Of a stretch of DNA of 64,000 bases, positions 26,015-34,550 are shown in pieces. Origin of the DNA: CAWAPS01 sp963783945 (GTDB lineage Bacteria; Actinomycetota; Acidimicrobiia; Acidimicrobiales; Palsa-688). How positions within the stretch are numbered: the first letter of the stretch is position 1; each line of letters begins with the position of its first letter. Below the pieces are notes generated by a model. It was not told the DNA's origin. It made no database searches and was given only the letters and a program-made list of their open reading frames with translations. Location of the stretch: positions 806,001-870,000 of the forward strand of contig CAWAPS010000019.1 of assembly GCA_963783945.1 (NCBI GenBank), in the 5' to 3' direction. The translations under genes were made by a program, and so were the position numbers.

Positions 26015-26566
26015 TCAAGGCATCAGAACCGGTTGGCCGGGCGTCCAGGCCTCGGCGGCCATACGAACCGTGTCCCCCATGGACCGCGTCGCATCGTTGA
26101 GCTCACTCAATTCGACAATAGGCACCGGCGAGTCCGGATGCTCCAGATATGAGAACTGAACCTGGCTACCACCATCGCCGCGCCACACCTCTGACCAGCC
26201 GGCGGCCACCGCGGCGGTACGAACAGCGTCGACGTCTTCGACCCAGTAGGCAATCTGGTTGAATCCGCCACCGGTAGCGGTAACGAATTCCCGGTAGATG
26301 CTCGGTGTGTCGTCGTGCTGCTGAATGAGCTCGATCTGCATATCGCCGGAGTTCGAAAACGCGATCGAGATCACGGGACTCGACTGCTCACCCCGGTACC
26401 AGCAACCTTCCATGTGGAGTTCGCGCACGACTAACCACGGAGCCACTCCCAGGTTTACCCACTGTGTGATCGCGGCGTCGAGGTCAGGGATAATGAACCC
26501 GAATTGTCGGATCCGTCCCGGGAACACACTGGAGCTACTTTCGATACTCATCGGCAGGTCCGGCAT
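26015..26566 (-). CDS. VOC (glyoxalase/dioxygenase fold) family protein
   Basis: 183-aa protein with the paired beta-alpha-beta-beta-beta modules of the VOC fold. The first module has IRQFGFIIPDLDAAITQWVNLG; the second has GFNQIAYWVEDVDAVRTAAVAAG and ends at PIVELSEL. It resembles glyoxalase-like proteins found beside monooxygenases. ATG 26566 is taken; ATG 26551 is possible. It sits between the LLM gene and the TIM-barrel isomerase gene, suggesting a short catabolic operon. Metal ligands are not clearly assignable by eye. Confidence 0.85.
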   Translation of the reverse strand: MPDLPMSIESSSSVFPGRIRQFGFIIPDLDAAITQWVNLGVAPWLVVRELHMEGCWYRGEQSSPVISIAFSNSGDMQIELIQQHDDTPSIYREFVTATGGGFNQIAYWVEDVDAVRTAAVAAGWSEVWRGDGGSQVQFSYLEHPDSPVPIVELSELNDATRSMGDTVRMAAEAWTPGQPVLMP

Positions 26567-26629
26567 AGGTTGTCATCGTGCTTACCCTACCGAACTGACT
26601 CCCCGTACAGCCAGCCAGCGACCTCGTCG

Positions 26630-27391
26630 TCACGCTCCAAGGCGCTCGAGGATCGTGGTGAGCCGCTCAATGCTCCGTCCGATTGTCGGGCGGTAGCCCT
26701 CCTCCCTGAGGGCGTCTCCCAGGATCTCGAGGTCGAACTCTCCGCAATAGCCGGCGTCGAGAAACATGCCTAACAGACGCTCCAAGGGAACGTCACCCTC
26801 GCCGATCACAGCCCGGATGCCGGCCTCGAACGTGCCGACCTTGAAGTCGCAGACCTGAACGAGAGAGAGCATATCGATATCGGAACGCACGACTGCCTCT
26901 AGACCTCTCTCATACCAGCAGCCGTACATGTCCAGGACTGCCTTCATGGACGCTTCCCGAGCGGTATCGACAGCGTCGCGGTAAGTGAAAAGGAAGCTCA
27001 GATCGCAGCGCAGCGGATTGGTTGACTCAACCGCTAGTTCCACGCCTCTTTCCCCGGCGTGACCTACATAAGCGGCCATCCTGTCGGCGAACTCCGACGT
27101 GGCCTGTTCCCACGTCCTGGCACCGATGCTCCCGCTCGTGATGTAAACCACTTCCGCGCCCACCTCAGCCGCCAACTCAATCGACTCGTCGAGAACATGC
27201 AACTCAGCGGCGACGTTCGACACTCGCAGCCCTCTCAACATCCCAGGCGCGTTGTCCCACCCTACACGTTCGATCTTCGGGGTGATCAGCCCGACCTGTT
27301 CGACGCCAAGTTCCTTCCACATCTCGATGTCAGCCTCCAGGGGCTGGAACAGCGAACTGAGGCTACTTACACTGATACGGGGATGGGTCAC
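26630..27391 (-). CDS. Sugar phosphate isomerase/epimerase family (xylose-isomerase-like TIM barrel)
   Basis: About 253-aa AP-endonuclease-2-type TIM barrel. Segments include ISVSSLSSLFQPLEADIEMWKELGVEQVGL, GAEVVYITSG, GVELAVESTNPL (metal-ligand Glu), VLDMYGCWYERGL, VQVCDFKVG and GEFDLEILGD. GTG 27391 gives the family-like N-terminus; ATGs at 27442 and 27463 are alternatives. It is the first gene of the probable unit with the VOC and LLM genes. The family includes sugar, inositol and 3-dehydroshikimate enzymes; the substrate is unknown. Confidence 0.82.
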   Translation of the reverse strand: MTHPRISVSSLSSLFQPLEADIEMWKELGVEQVGLITPKIERVGWDNAPGMLRGLRVSNVAAELHVLDESIELAAEVGAEVVYITSGSIGARTWEQATSEFADRMAAYVGHAGERGVELAVESTNPLRCDLSFLFTYRDAVDTAREASMKAVLDMYGCWYERGLEAVVRSDIDMLSLVQVCDFKVGTFEAGIRAVIGEGDVPLERLLGMFLDAGYCGEFDLEILGDALREEGYRPTIGRSIERLTTILERLGA

Positions 27392-27693
27392 GGCCCGAAT
27401 CGTACACTCGGACTCGGCGTGCCGGATACGACGCCCGGGCATCGAGGCCGATGCAATCAACAAAACTGGTCTTGTTGCCCCTCAGGACTGGAGATTGATT
27501 TCGCGCCAGGATTCGCTGTTATCGAGCGTCGTGTCGAACGGACCCGGAACCCGAACCGATTCGGGAGATAACGCGCTGCCCGGGGGGAGTTGCCCGGCCT
27601 GCACGGACGCGATGGTATCGAGGATCAGTCGGCGGGTGTGGGCTATGCGACCACGACCAACGGAAAGAAATAGTGGGCTAGCCGGATACTCGT

Positions 27694-27719
27694 CCCCGCC
27701 TTAGATCAAGGCGACGGGG
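27694..27719. other. GC-rich hairpin in the 27.4-27.8 kb intergenic region
   Basis: GCCTT and AAGGC form a five-base stem around AGATC, extended by CCCC/GGGG after a short bulge. It lacks a U-tract and no plus-strand gene ends just before it, so it is not a clear terminator. It lies about 90 bases upstream of the gene at 27811 and could be a leader hairpin. Confidence 0.35.
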
Positions 27720-27810
27720 TTACGTCCCACCCGGCAACCCGGTGAAGGGTGCAGGTGACCTCGGCGCCGGCCCTCTTGTCAACGGCAGGCTGGGGTCGTA
27801 CAGTTCCGTC

Positions 27811-28620
27811 GTGTCATTTCTAGCTGGTACACCGTCGGACGACGTCCCGGGCATCTTGGCGGCGGGGCGATCCGATATCACGAACCTGTTTGTGTCAATG
27901 TCGGCGCGACATCCTGATGGTGAAGATGCCGACTACTTGCGTTGGCACAGTTTCGACTGTCGCCCAGAGCAACATCGCATCCCGGCGATCCGGGCCTCTC
28001 TGCGTTTTGTGTCCACGCCCGAATGCCGACGGGCAAGAGCCGCGAGTGAAGATCGGTATGACGCTGTCGACCACATCATGACGTACTTCTTTGCGGACGT
28101 CGCAGGGCTAGAGCCGTTCACCCGGCTCACCGAGGCGCTGAGAGCTGCTGGTCGCAAGCCGTACATGGATGGTCGGCATGGCCGACAAGAGGTGCGCGTG
28201 CTCCCACAGCTGGAGATGGGACTTTATGAGATAGATGGGATGGCGGCAGCCTCGCGTATCAAGATCGGAGCAGAGGTGCTTCCCTGGTGGCCCCTGCAAG
28301 GTGGTTACATCCTCGTCGAACGGGGAAAGACCCCCGCTTGGGAGCTCACCGAAGTAGCCGGCGTAGGTGGCGCATGGTGGGGTTCAACCGTCCAAGCCGA
28401 CGCCGGGCTGTCGGCCGAAGTAAACGCGATGGCGGACGCCGACCTCGTAACCGGGAGTCTTCAGATCACATACTGTTTCTTGGATGACGACCCCGTAGCC
28501 ACGGCTGAGCGATTGCACCCCGTCGTCCATAAGCGGTGGACGGATAAGGGGATCGTCCCGTTATTGGCGGCACCTTTCCACGTCGTCTTCGGTCATCAGG
28601 TCGATCTACACCTGCCCTAG
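27811..28620 (+). CDS. Hypothetical protein with possible dimeric alpha/beta-barrel (EthD-like) fold
   Basis: About 269 aa and no firm family. The N-terminal half has LFVSMSARHPDGEDADYLRWHSFDCRPEQHRIPAIRA in outline, with a WHSFDxRPEQ pattern like ferredoxin-like alpha/beta-barrel proteins; the middle has MTYFFADVAGLEPFTRLTEAL; a second possible barrel half follows with WPLQGGYILVERG and W-G-rich segments. No signal peptide or TM. GTG 27811 is chosen over the farther 27742 start on homology-like grounds only. Such proteins occur in aromatic and polyketide degradation clusters, which fits the neighbours, but the function is unknown. Confidence 0.6.
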   Translation: MSFLAGTPSDDVPGILAAGRSDITNLFVSMSARHPDGEDADYLRWHSFDCRPEQHRIPAIRASLRFVSTPECRRARAASEDRYDAVDHIMTYFFADVAGLEPFTRLTEALRAAGRKPYMDGRHGRQEVRVLPQLEMGLYEIDGMAAASRIKIGAEVLPWWPLQGGYILVERGKTPAWELTEVAGVGGAWWGSTVQADAGLSAEVNAMADADLVTGSLQITYCFLDDDPVATAERLHPVVHKRWTDKGIVPLLAAPFHVVFGHQVDLHLP

Positions 28621-28705
28621 GAGCATCTGACCAAGCACGGTGCATCATCGCCCAGCGGACTCTTTTCCTCCTGGCGCCCGACTTACATGCAGGCTCCTTG
28701 CCCTT

Positions 28706-29080
28706 CTATTCAGGCGAATCGGCACCAGGGATGTCCCCGTCCAAAAGGAGGCCTTGGTAAACCCTCAAACTGCTGACTTGCGCGTCCTCGTTCACCGTGA
28801 AGATGTCTACTACCCGTGCCCAGCTGCCGTCCGGCAGCCCCACGACGATCTCGACCGCACACCGTTTGTCATCCTCGAGGGCCTCTTGCGGGTGGGGACG
28901 AACGCCCTGTTGCATCCCGGAGTTCTCGTAGAAGTCTCGAATCTCCCGCCGTCCCTGTCGGAGGGTACCGTTGAAGACACTCAATACGGCGTCGGGAGCA
29001 AACAGACGCTCGATGCTGTCAGCGTCCCCCTCGCGCATGCACCGGAAGTATTCGATCGCGGCGTCTCGAGCTGTACCCAT
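28706..29080 (-). CDS. NTF2-like (SnoaL-type) protein
   Basis: 124-aa cone-fold protein. Features are AAIEYFRCMREGDADSIERLFAPDAVLS at the N-terminus, the FNGTLRQGRREIRDFYEN helix and C-terminal strands VVDIFTVNEDAQVSSLRVYQG. ATG 29080 has a GGGAGG Shine-Dalgarno six bases upstream. It follows the MftD-like gene by 13 bases on the same strand and is probably co-transcribed. NTF2-like proteins range from ketosteroid isomerases to dehydratases or hydrolases; the catalytic residues do not reveal which here. Confidence 0.85.
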   Translation of the reverse strand: MGTARDAAIEYFRCMREGDADSIERLFAPDAVLSVFNGTLRQGRREIRDFYENSGMQQGVRPHPQEALEDDKRCAVEIVVGLPDGSWARVVDIFTVNEDAQVSSLRVYQGLLLDGDIPGADSPE

Positions 29081-29093
29081 GTGAGACCTCCCA

Positions 29094-30254
29094 TCAGTTT
29101 GAGAATCGAACGTCTACATACGACCGATCAAGTTCTTGCACCGACCGACAGCCAGTGGCGGCGAGCGCTTGATCGATTCCCCCTCGGTGGATCTCCAGGA
29201 CCTCTCGGACGCCGGTCTCTCCTCGCGCCGCCAGCCCGAAGATGTAGGCCCGGCCTATCAACACGGCTTGCGCTCCCAGCGCGAGGGCCTTGACCACGTC
29301 CCCTCCTCGGCGGATCCCCCCGTCCAGAAGGACTTCGACCTGCTCCCCGACCGCGTCCGCAATCTCAGGCAGAACCCGAATCGTCGGCGGCAGCCCGTCC
29401 ACGGTCATGCCGCCGTGGTTCGAGACGGAGATGGCCGAGGCCCCGGCGTCTATGGCGCGCTTGGCATCGTCCACTGTGAGCACCCCCTTGACCACGAAGG
29501 GTCCTGGCCATAGGCGGCGCATCCAGGCGACGTCGTCCCAGGTGGGAGGAGGTGTCTTCGCGAACATCTCCACCGCCTGCTGGAAGGTCGGTGCCGGACC
29601 GCCCTCGGCGACGACGTTGGGAGCCAAGAGCTTTGGCGGGCCACCGTGACGGGCGAAATCCAGGACGAAGCCGGGCCTCGTGACCAGCTGCGGGGACACG
29701 CTGAGGAGACCTCGAACTCCAAGTCGTTGCGGGTAGCCCCTCATTCCCCGGTCTCGGCGGATATTCGGATCCGAATAGTCGAGAGTCAGGATGACCGCGA
29801 CTGAGCCCGCCTGCTGTGCCCGTTCTACGCGAAGCGCGTTGGCTTTCCGATCACCAATCCAGTAGAGCTGGGAAATGGTCTTGGGATTGGCCGCGACGAT
29901 CTGCTCGATAGGCTGGCTGGCGAACTGGCTGACGGCCAGCGCGGTTCCCGCGCCCGCGGCTGCTCGGGCGACCGCCACTTCAGCACCCGGGTGGACGGGC
30001 CCACTACCTGTAGGAGCGACCATAACCGGAAGAGAGAGCGCTTGACCTAGAACCCTCGTGGTGAGGATTCGATGGGTCGGGACGGCGGCGATGCGTGGCC
30101 GGAACCAGATGTCGTCGAACTCCCGCACATTCCCGCGAAGGGTCGCTTCCTGTTCGCTACCCCCCGCTACAGCGTCGTAGAGCAAAGAGGGTATGCGGCG
30201 ACGAGCTCGCCGCTCGGCATCGGCGACGCTTTGGAGGGGTGATCGATCGAACAT
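29094..30254 (-). CDS. MftD-like FMN-dependent alpha-hydroxy-acid dehydrogenase family protein
   Basis: 386-aa FMN TIM barrel. Family marks are Lys256 (FVVKGVL), His280 (SNHGG) and the phosphate-binding region LLDGGIRRGGDVVKALALGAQAVLIGRAY. The arginine that binds substrate carboxylate in lactate/glycolate oxidases (HGxRQLD) is replaced by Met283 (HGGMTVD). The C-terminal GVREVLEIHRGGIDQAL pattern is close to pre-mycofactocin synthase MftD. No other mycofactocin genes are in the window, so this may be a paralogue with another job. ATG 30254 follows AGAGGAG. Confidence 0.8.
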   Translation of the reverse strand: MFDRSPLQSVADAERRARRRIPSLLYDAVAGGSEQEATLRGNVREFDDIWFRPRIAAVPTHRILTTRVLGQALSLPVMVAPTGSGPVHPGAEVAVARAAAGAGTALAVSQFASQPIEQIVAANPKTISQLYWIGDRKANALRVERAQQAGSVAVILTLDYSDPNIRRDRGMRGYPQRLGVRGLLSVSPQLVTRPGFVLDFARHGGPPKLLAPNVVAEGGPAPTFQQAVEMFAKTPPPTWDDVAWMRRLWPGPFVVKGVLTVDDAKRAIDAGASAISVSNHGGMTVDGLPPTIRVLPEIADAVGEQVEVLLDGGIRRGGDVVKALALGAQAVLIGRAYIFGLAARGETGVREVLEIHRGGIDQALAATGCRSVQELDRSYVDVRFSN

Positions 30255-30580
30255 TTCGTGATCTCCTCTTCCCCTTCTTAGATTGGATGGTCACTCGCAG
30301 GGGAATTCGAGAGCTTCCCTGCTACAACCACTGCTGCCGCCCCCCTGCGTGGGCCCAATGGGAAGTGACCATCAAGAGCGTCATTCACATTTGCACTGTC
30401 TTAGATCTGTGACAGTTCACATTTGGAAATACTATGGGCAAAAGGTAGCAGTAGTACCGGCCAGCCGCAAGAACGAGGGAGTCCTCCTCTTCCCCCACGA
30501 GGGCGCGCCGGCCGGGGGCTTGGCCCGTGACCGGTCCGGCGATTATCCTCGGTCACCCGAAGAGCCGGGGAGAGGGAACC
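30255..30580. promoter_or_regulatory. Divergent promoter region between MftD-like and LLM genes, with paired repeats
   Basis: This 326-base region separates two divergent catabolic genes. It holds a direct repeat TTCACATTTG at 30384-30393 and 30416-30425, 32 bases apart (three helical turns), and an inverted repeat ACTGTC (30395-30400) / GACAGT (30411-30416) between them. A regulator binding there could control both genes. The rest shows no further structure by eye. Confidence 0.5.
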
Positions 30581-31867
30581 ATGTCCCAGATACATTTCAA
30601 TCTCGTCGCGCTGAGCGCGCCCAACAATCACGTGCAGACGGGTTGGGCGCACCCGGCCGACCGCCAAGGCGAGGGTCTGATGTCTCCCGAGTACTGGGGC
30701 GGTATAGCACGCACGCTGGAGCGGGGGCGGTTCGACGGGATCTTCTTCGCCGACACGCTCTCGGCGGGCACGGTGGACCCGGAAGGAATCGCCGAGGGTT
30801 CGGCCCCGCGGCCCGACCCGCTCATGCTCGTGACGCTGCTATCGCAGATGACGACCTTCCTGGGCTTCGCCGTCACTCTGACCACTGTGGGCACGCCACC
30901 GTTTCTGGCCGTGCGCCGGTTGGGCACAGTCGACAACCTATCGGGCGGGCGGCTGGCTTGGAACGTTGTCACAAGCTATATGGAGAGCGATTTCAAGGCG
31001 CTAGGACTCGAGCGGCCCGAACACGACTCGCGCTACGACCAAGCCGAGGAGTATATGGAGATCGCGTATCGCCTTTGGGACTCCTTCCCGCGCGACGCGG
31101 TGATCATGGACAAGGCCTCCGGGCGGTACATCGACCCGGCCAAGGTCAAGCGAGTCCAGTACAGGGGCCAGTACTACAGCTGTGACACCCTCCCGAGCAT
31201 GGTCTGCTCACCGCAAGGCCGTCCGCTGATCTTCCAGGCGGGTGCCTCGGGGCGGGGCATGCGCTTCGCCGCCACCCACGCCGACGCGGTATTCGCCCTC
31301 CAGCCGCGCGTCGCGATGGAGAGCTACATAGGCAATACCCGCGCCGCTGCCGATCAGGTCGGGCGGCCCCACCCCAGGGTGTTCTTCGGAGTCCAGCCCT
31401 ATGTGGGCAGCACCGAGGCGGAGGCCGAACAGCGCCTGGAGGAGCTGAAGGCCCGCATTCCGATCGGTCCCGCCCTCGATCGCCTCGGCGGCCTGTTGGG
31501 TCGCGAGTTCACGGTGGACGACCTGGACAAGCCTATAGAGATCGGCGAGACAGAGGCGTCACAGGGGTGGATGACAGCGGTCGACAACTGGACCGAGGAC
31601 CGGGCTCCGACCTTGCGGGAGATGGTGCTCGACCTGGCTGTCTCGCCGATGACGCCGCGAATAGTCGGCACTCCCGAGCAGGTCGCAAACACATTGGAGA
31701 GTTGGTGGAAGGAAACGGGCTGCTACGGGTTCACCTTCAGCCCCAATGTGATGCCCGCCAGCCTCGAAGCGTTCGTCGACCACGTCGTGCCCATCCTGCA
31801 ACAACGGGGCTTGATGCGAACTGAGTACGCGGGCACGACCTACCGCGAAAATCTACTCCAGCAATAA
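30581..31867 (+). CDS. LLM class monooxygenase, NtaA/SnaA/DszA-type
   Basis: 428-aa monooxygenase of the two-component NtaA/SnaA/DszA group, longer than ordinary LLM enzymes. Motifs include IHFNLVALSAPNNHVQTGWAHP, GRFDGIFFADTLS, TVDNLSGGRLAWNVVTSYM, EAEEYMEI-type, RPLIFQAGASGRGMRFAATHADAVF and IVGTPEQVANTLESWW. ATG 30581 follows GGGGAGAGGGAA; an earlier in-frame start is at 30527. Members oxidise compounds such as nitrilotriacetate, dibenzothiophene sulfone or long-chain alkanes using reduced FMN from a separate reductase, which is not adjacent. It diverges from the MftD-like gene. Confidence 0.93.
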   Translation: MSQIHFNLVALSAPNNHVQTGWAHPADRQGEGLMSPEYWGGIARTLERGRFDGIFFADTLSAGTVDPEGIAEGSAPRPDPLMLVTLLSQMTTFLGFAVTLTTVGTPPFLAVRRLGTVDNLSGGRLAWNVVTSYMESDFKALGLERPEHDSRYDQAEEYMEIAYRLWDSFPRDAVIMDKASGRYIDPAKVKRVQYRGQYYSCDTLPSMVCSPQGRPLIFQAGASGRGMRFAATHADAVFALQPRVAMESYIGNTRAAADQVGRPHPRVFFGVQPYVGSTEAEAEQRLEELKARIPIGPALDRLGGLLGREFTVDDLDKPIEIGETEASQGWMTAVDNWTEDRAPTLREMVLDLAVSPMTPRIVGTPEQVANTLESWWKETGCYGFTFSPNVMPASLEAFVDHVVPILQQRGLMRTEYAGTTYRENLLQQ

Positions 31868-31941
31868 CACTTGGCGCCCGAACAGCTCAGAGGGCAGGAC
31901 GTCACGTTCAAATTGCGGACCAAGCGTCTGCCCCGGCCGGC

Positions 31942-32142
31942 CTACGCAACAATGGCTCGTCGGCCCAAGACTGCCTCTAGAACCGTCAGCGCACCCTCGT
32001 ACCGAGCACGGTCGAGGGCGGACAGGTCGGCGGCCGGATCCGCGAGGAGATCGCCAATCTGCTCGGCCAGGATGGCCGCGTCGGATCTAGAAAGAGGCTT
32101 CGCCGGCTTCGACTCGGGTTCTCCGCTCACGATGGACATCAT
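31942..32142 (-). CDS. Small hypothetical protein, 66 aa
   Basis: ATG 32142 opens a frame encoding MMSIVSGEPESKPAKPL, then a helical region SDAAILAEQIGDLLADPAADLSALDRARYEGALTVLEAVLG in outline. It is soluble, Ala/Leu-rich and acidic. No family is recognised. It is convergent with the LLM gene and lies just downstream of the 121-aa hypothetical gene on the same strand. The ribosome site is weak, so the call is moderate. Confidence 0.45.
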   Translation of the reverse strand: MMSIVSGEPESKPAKPLSRSDAAILAEQIGDLLADPAADLSALDRARYEGALTVLEAVLGRRAIVA

Positions 32143-32217
32143 GCCACCCGGCTCGACGCCCGTAGTACGACCCCACGCCGAGGCCGCGGTCAGCGTCGCC
32201 TCCCCCGTGTTGACCGG

Positions 32218-32583
32218 CTAGGCGTCGAACTCCAAGACCGTGTCTCCGGGCTGCCAGTCGGTGTCACAAAGAGGCGCTAATCCCATCACCTCGTCCCCAC
32301 CCAAGACGACAACACGGCCAACGTCGTCACTCAGCGTTTCTCCGTTGTGGACCGCCGACCACACGTGATTCGCCACGACCGGAACGGCGTTGCGGTGGAA
32401 CTGTGACACGTCGTTGCCCGCCATGGCGTAGAGCGTCTGCCCCTCAATGGTGCCAACCCACTCCCCCCGGAAGCGGCCATCCCGCTCGACCTGAACCGTG
32501 TACTCGTGGACATCACGGGTGTCGCTGACCTCTCCGTCATCCAGGCTGCCCTGCTTCATGTAGACCACCCGGTAGTGAGCCAC
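32218..32583 (-). CDS. Hypothetical protein, 121 aa
   Basis: GTG 32583 is preceded by GAGAGGA with good spacing, so it is preferred over the far upstream ATG at 32676. The product reads VAHYRVVYMKQGSLDDGEVSD, then beta-rich HEYTVQVERDGRFRGEWVG and VPVVANHVWSAVHNGETLSD, and ends DWQPGDTVLEFDA. It is a soluble, acidic, all-beta-looking protein. It follows the DUF1214 gene by about 100 bases on the same strand. No family is recognised. Confidence 0.6.
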   Translation of the reverse strand: MAHYRVVYMKQGSLDDGEVSDTRDVHEYTVQVERDGRFRGEWVGTIEGQTLYAMAGNDVSQFHRNAVPVVANHVWSAVHNGETLSDDVGRVVVLGGDEVMGLAPLCDTDWQPGDTVLEFDA

Positions 32584-32686
32584 AGTATTCCTCTCGTCCA
32601 ATTGTGGCTTGATTATCTCATAGGTCTTGGGCGACTTTGATGGGATCGTCGAGCGCAGACCGCCGGTCCTGAGCACCTGTCATGGG

Positions 32687-33865
32687 TCACCATCTCCGGC
32701 GGCGCTGGCAGGCCCGCACCCGTCGGCGTAACTCCTCGGCCCGCTGGTCGGGGGTGACCAGCGGTGTGTCGGCCGGCAGGTGGCCGCGCAACTCGGCAAA
32801 CTTCACCCGTTTGAGCGTAGGGGTCGGTTCAGCGTCGCATTCATACCAGCGGCCGTAGATGGTGCCCTGTTTGAAGCCGGCGGGGTCGAGCCAGTTGGGA
32901 ACGCCCGGATCCTCGAGGGAGATCACTGCCCGGAACTTGCCGTCGGAACTGATCTTGGCGTAATGACCGTTGGTGCTCGAAAGGCGATAGACATACTCGC
33001 ATGCGTTGAAGTACGGGTCGTCGAGTTGGAAGTTCCAGTAGCGGCGGGTCTGAGGCAGGTCGGTTTCCACGATCAGCGCCTCGTCATCGTCGAACTCGAA
33101 CACCGCGGGGAGGTAGAGCTGCTTCGACAGGGCGCCCCCATAGCGCACCGGCTCGAAAACGTTAACTCCGACGTTGTGTTTCACCTGGTTTTGCTGAGCG
33201 TAGAAGAGCTTGGTGGCGCGCACCGGCATCCACGCCATGTGATTGATCCGCTCGAGGATCTCCTCGGGGGTCAGACGCTTCTTCAGACCGGTTGGGTTGA
33301 GACACTCGATCGACATCACCGGGTCGATCTCGCTTTCCCAGTCATAGCTTCGGTAGCGGGTCATCAACACCCGCGTCCCCGGTTGGATCTTCAGCCAGTT
33401 ACCAGAAAACCCGGCCGGCCGCTCGCTGCTGACCAAAACCTCGAAATCACCGTTCGCCTCGATCTTCATATCATCGTCATCGATGTCATGGTAAAAGGCG
33501 CCCGTGTGGTCGTTGTCCCACGGCATGCCAGCGTTGCTGAGCTGGGTGTCGAGGACGAGCATCTTCGCCGTGCCTCGGTTTCCGCTAATCATATACTGGT
33601 AGGCGCTGTCGATCGGGCAATACAAGTAGATATCGTCAGGGTTGGGCTGCAGCGTAAAGACGGGATTCCACAGCGGCGCCCAGTCCGGATGTTCCGGGTC
33701 GGCGTGAAAGAAGGCGAAGTACCCGTAGGAAAACTGCATCATGATCTGGCGGTACACATCGGCCCGGTACTCGGGATCGTCAGGTCGCCACGTGTTGGCG
33801 ATCTCAGTCACCGCCTCGTTGAGCGGCTCGAGATACTCCATCAGGGGACGGATCTCCGTGGTCAT
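32687..33865 (-). CDS. DUF1214-type domain protein
   Basis: 392-aa soluble protein. The middle and C-terminal parts match the DUF1214 pattern: DIYLYCPIDSAYQYMISGNRGTAKMLV in outline, WLKIQPGTRVLMTRYRSYDW, and RRYWNFQLDDPYFNACEYVYR with GHYAKISSDGKFRAVIS. The C-terminus is Arg-rich. ATG 33865 follows GGAAAGGA. Such proteins often neighbour steroid, terpenoid or aromatic degradation genes in mycobacteria and relatives; the biochemical role is not established. It may be co-transcribed with the 121-aa protein. Confidence 0.75.
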   Translation of the reverse strand: MTTEIRPLMEYLEPLNEAVTEIANTWRPDDPEYRADVYRQIMMQFSYGYFAFFHADPEHPDWAPLWNPVFTLQPNPDDIYLYCPIDSAYQYMISGNRGTAKMLVLDTQLSNAGMPWDNDHTGAFYHDIDDDDMKIEANGDFEVLVSSERPAGFSGNWLKIQPGTRVLMTRYRSYDWESEIDPVMSIECLNPTGLKKRLTPEEILERINHMAWMPVRATKLFYAQQNQVKHNVGVNVFEPVRYGGALSKQLYLPAVFEFDDDEALIVETDLPQTRRYWNFQLDDPYFNACEYVYRLSSTNGHYAKISSDGKFRAVISLEDPGVPNWLDPAGFKQGTIYGRWYECDAEPTPTLKRVKFAELRGHLPADTPLVTPDQRAEELRRRVRACQRRRRW

Positions 33866-34007
33866 GCCGTCATTCCTTTCCTGCAGTCTCAGCCATTGCC
33901 CGAGGTCGTCTGACCCGAAGGTCTATCCAAATATAGCTTTCTGGCCGGCCGGACCTGGCGAGCTGTCGGTGGCTGTCTGGTTCTGCGCCGGCCACATGCG
34001 GAAAGCA

Positions 34008-34232
34008 CTAGTCCCAGGAGTCATCCCAGGCCGCGATTGCCTCTGCGAGATGGATACCCTCAGATATCGAGAGGGATGCTCGTCCGACCAGCATGCAGGT
34101 AATCGCGGCGGCGAAGGGATCGGCCGCTGTCTCGACAGTCGTCACCAGCTCGAGGATCAGTTCGTTTTCGCCCTCGGTGAGGGTAACGCCCGCCAACCCT
34201 TGAAAGGCTCGGACCCATTCGTCACGCCGCAC
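34008..34232 (-). CDS. Small hypothetical protein, 74 aa
   Basis: GTG 34232 has AAGGAAG about eight bases upstream. The protein starts MRRDEWVRAFQGLAGVTL and has two helical stretches, ENELILELVTTVETAADP and AAAITCMLVGRASLSI. It is soluble and acidic. The layout weakly recalls short DUF6457-type proteins, but the match is not strong enough to claim. It is monocistronic between the DUF1214 gene and an intergenic stretch. Confidence 0.5.
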   Translation of the reverse strand: MRRDEWVRAFQGLAGVTLTEGENELILELVTTVETAADPFAAAITCMLVGRASLSISEGIHLAEAIAAWDDSWD

Positions 34233-34550
34233 CGGGACTACTTCCTTACGAATGAAGCGACCGAACGTCGGTTCGCACTAGGGGTGGGACAGGCGCCGGC
34301 GGGCGGCGCGCTCCGCGTGATGCCGGCGCCGGCCCCATCCCTCCAGGTGCCGGTCACGGGGATACCGGCACTGGCCCGAGAGCCCGTGCCCCGAGGAAGA
34401 GATCGGCATGGCGCCAGTCTAACCCGATAATCCAGATCGAACGAGTCGTATTTAGGCCGGCGGAGGCGAAACTCGGCCGAGGTCGGCCGCCGGGGAGTCG
34501 GTTCAAGAGAGCTCGAAGTGCAGCTGACAGGGTGGGAGTAGCATCCGCGC
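34233..34550. other. Intergenic region, 318 bases, no gene seen
   Basis: It lies between a minus-strand 74-aa gene and a plus-strand NTF2-like gene and must hold both promoters. GC-rich runs such as GCCGGCGGGCGGC and short CGGCGCCGG palindromes occur, but no convincing operator or small coding frame was found. Confidence 0.4.

Noticed and set aside
27694..27719. Hairpin considered as an intrinsic terminator
   Set aside because: No U-tract follows and no gene ends just before it on the plus strand. Kept only as an unassigned hairpin.
32780..33913. Plus-strand open frame of about 377 codons opposite the DUF1214 gene
   Set aside because: The translation has no motif or ribosome site, while the minus strand has a DUF1214 pattern with a good ribosome site.
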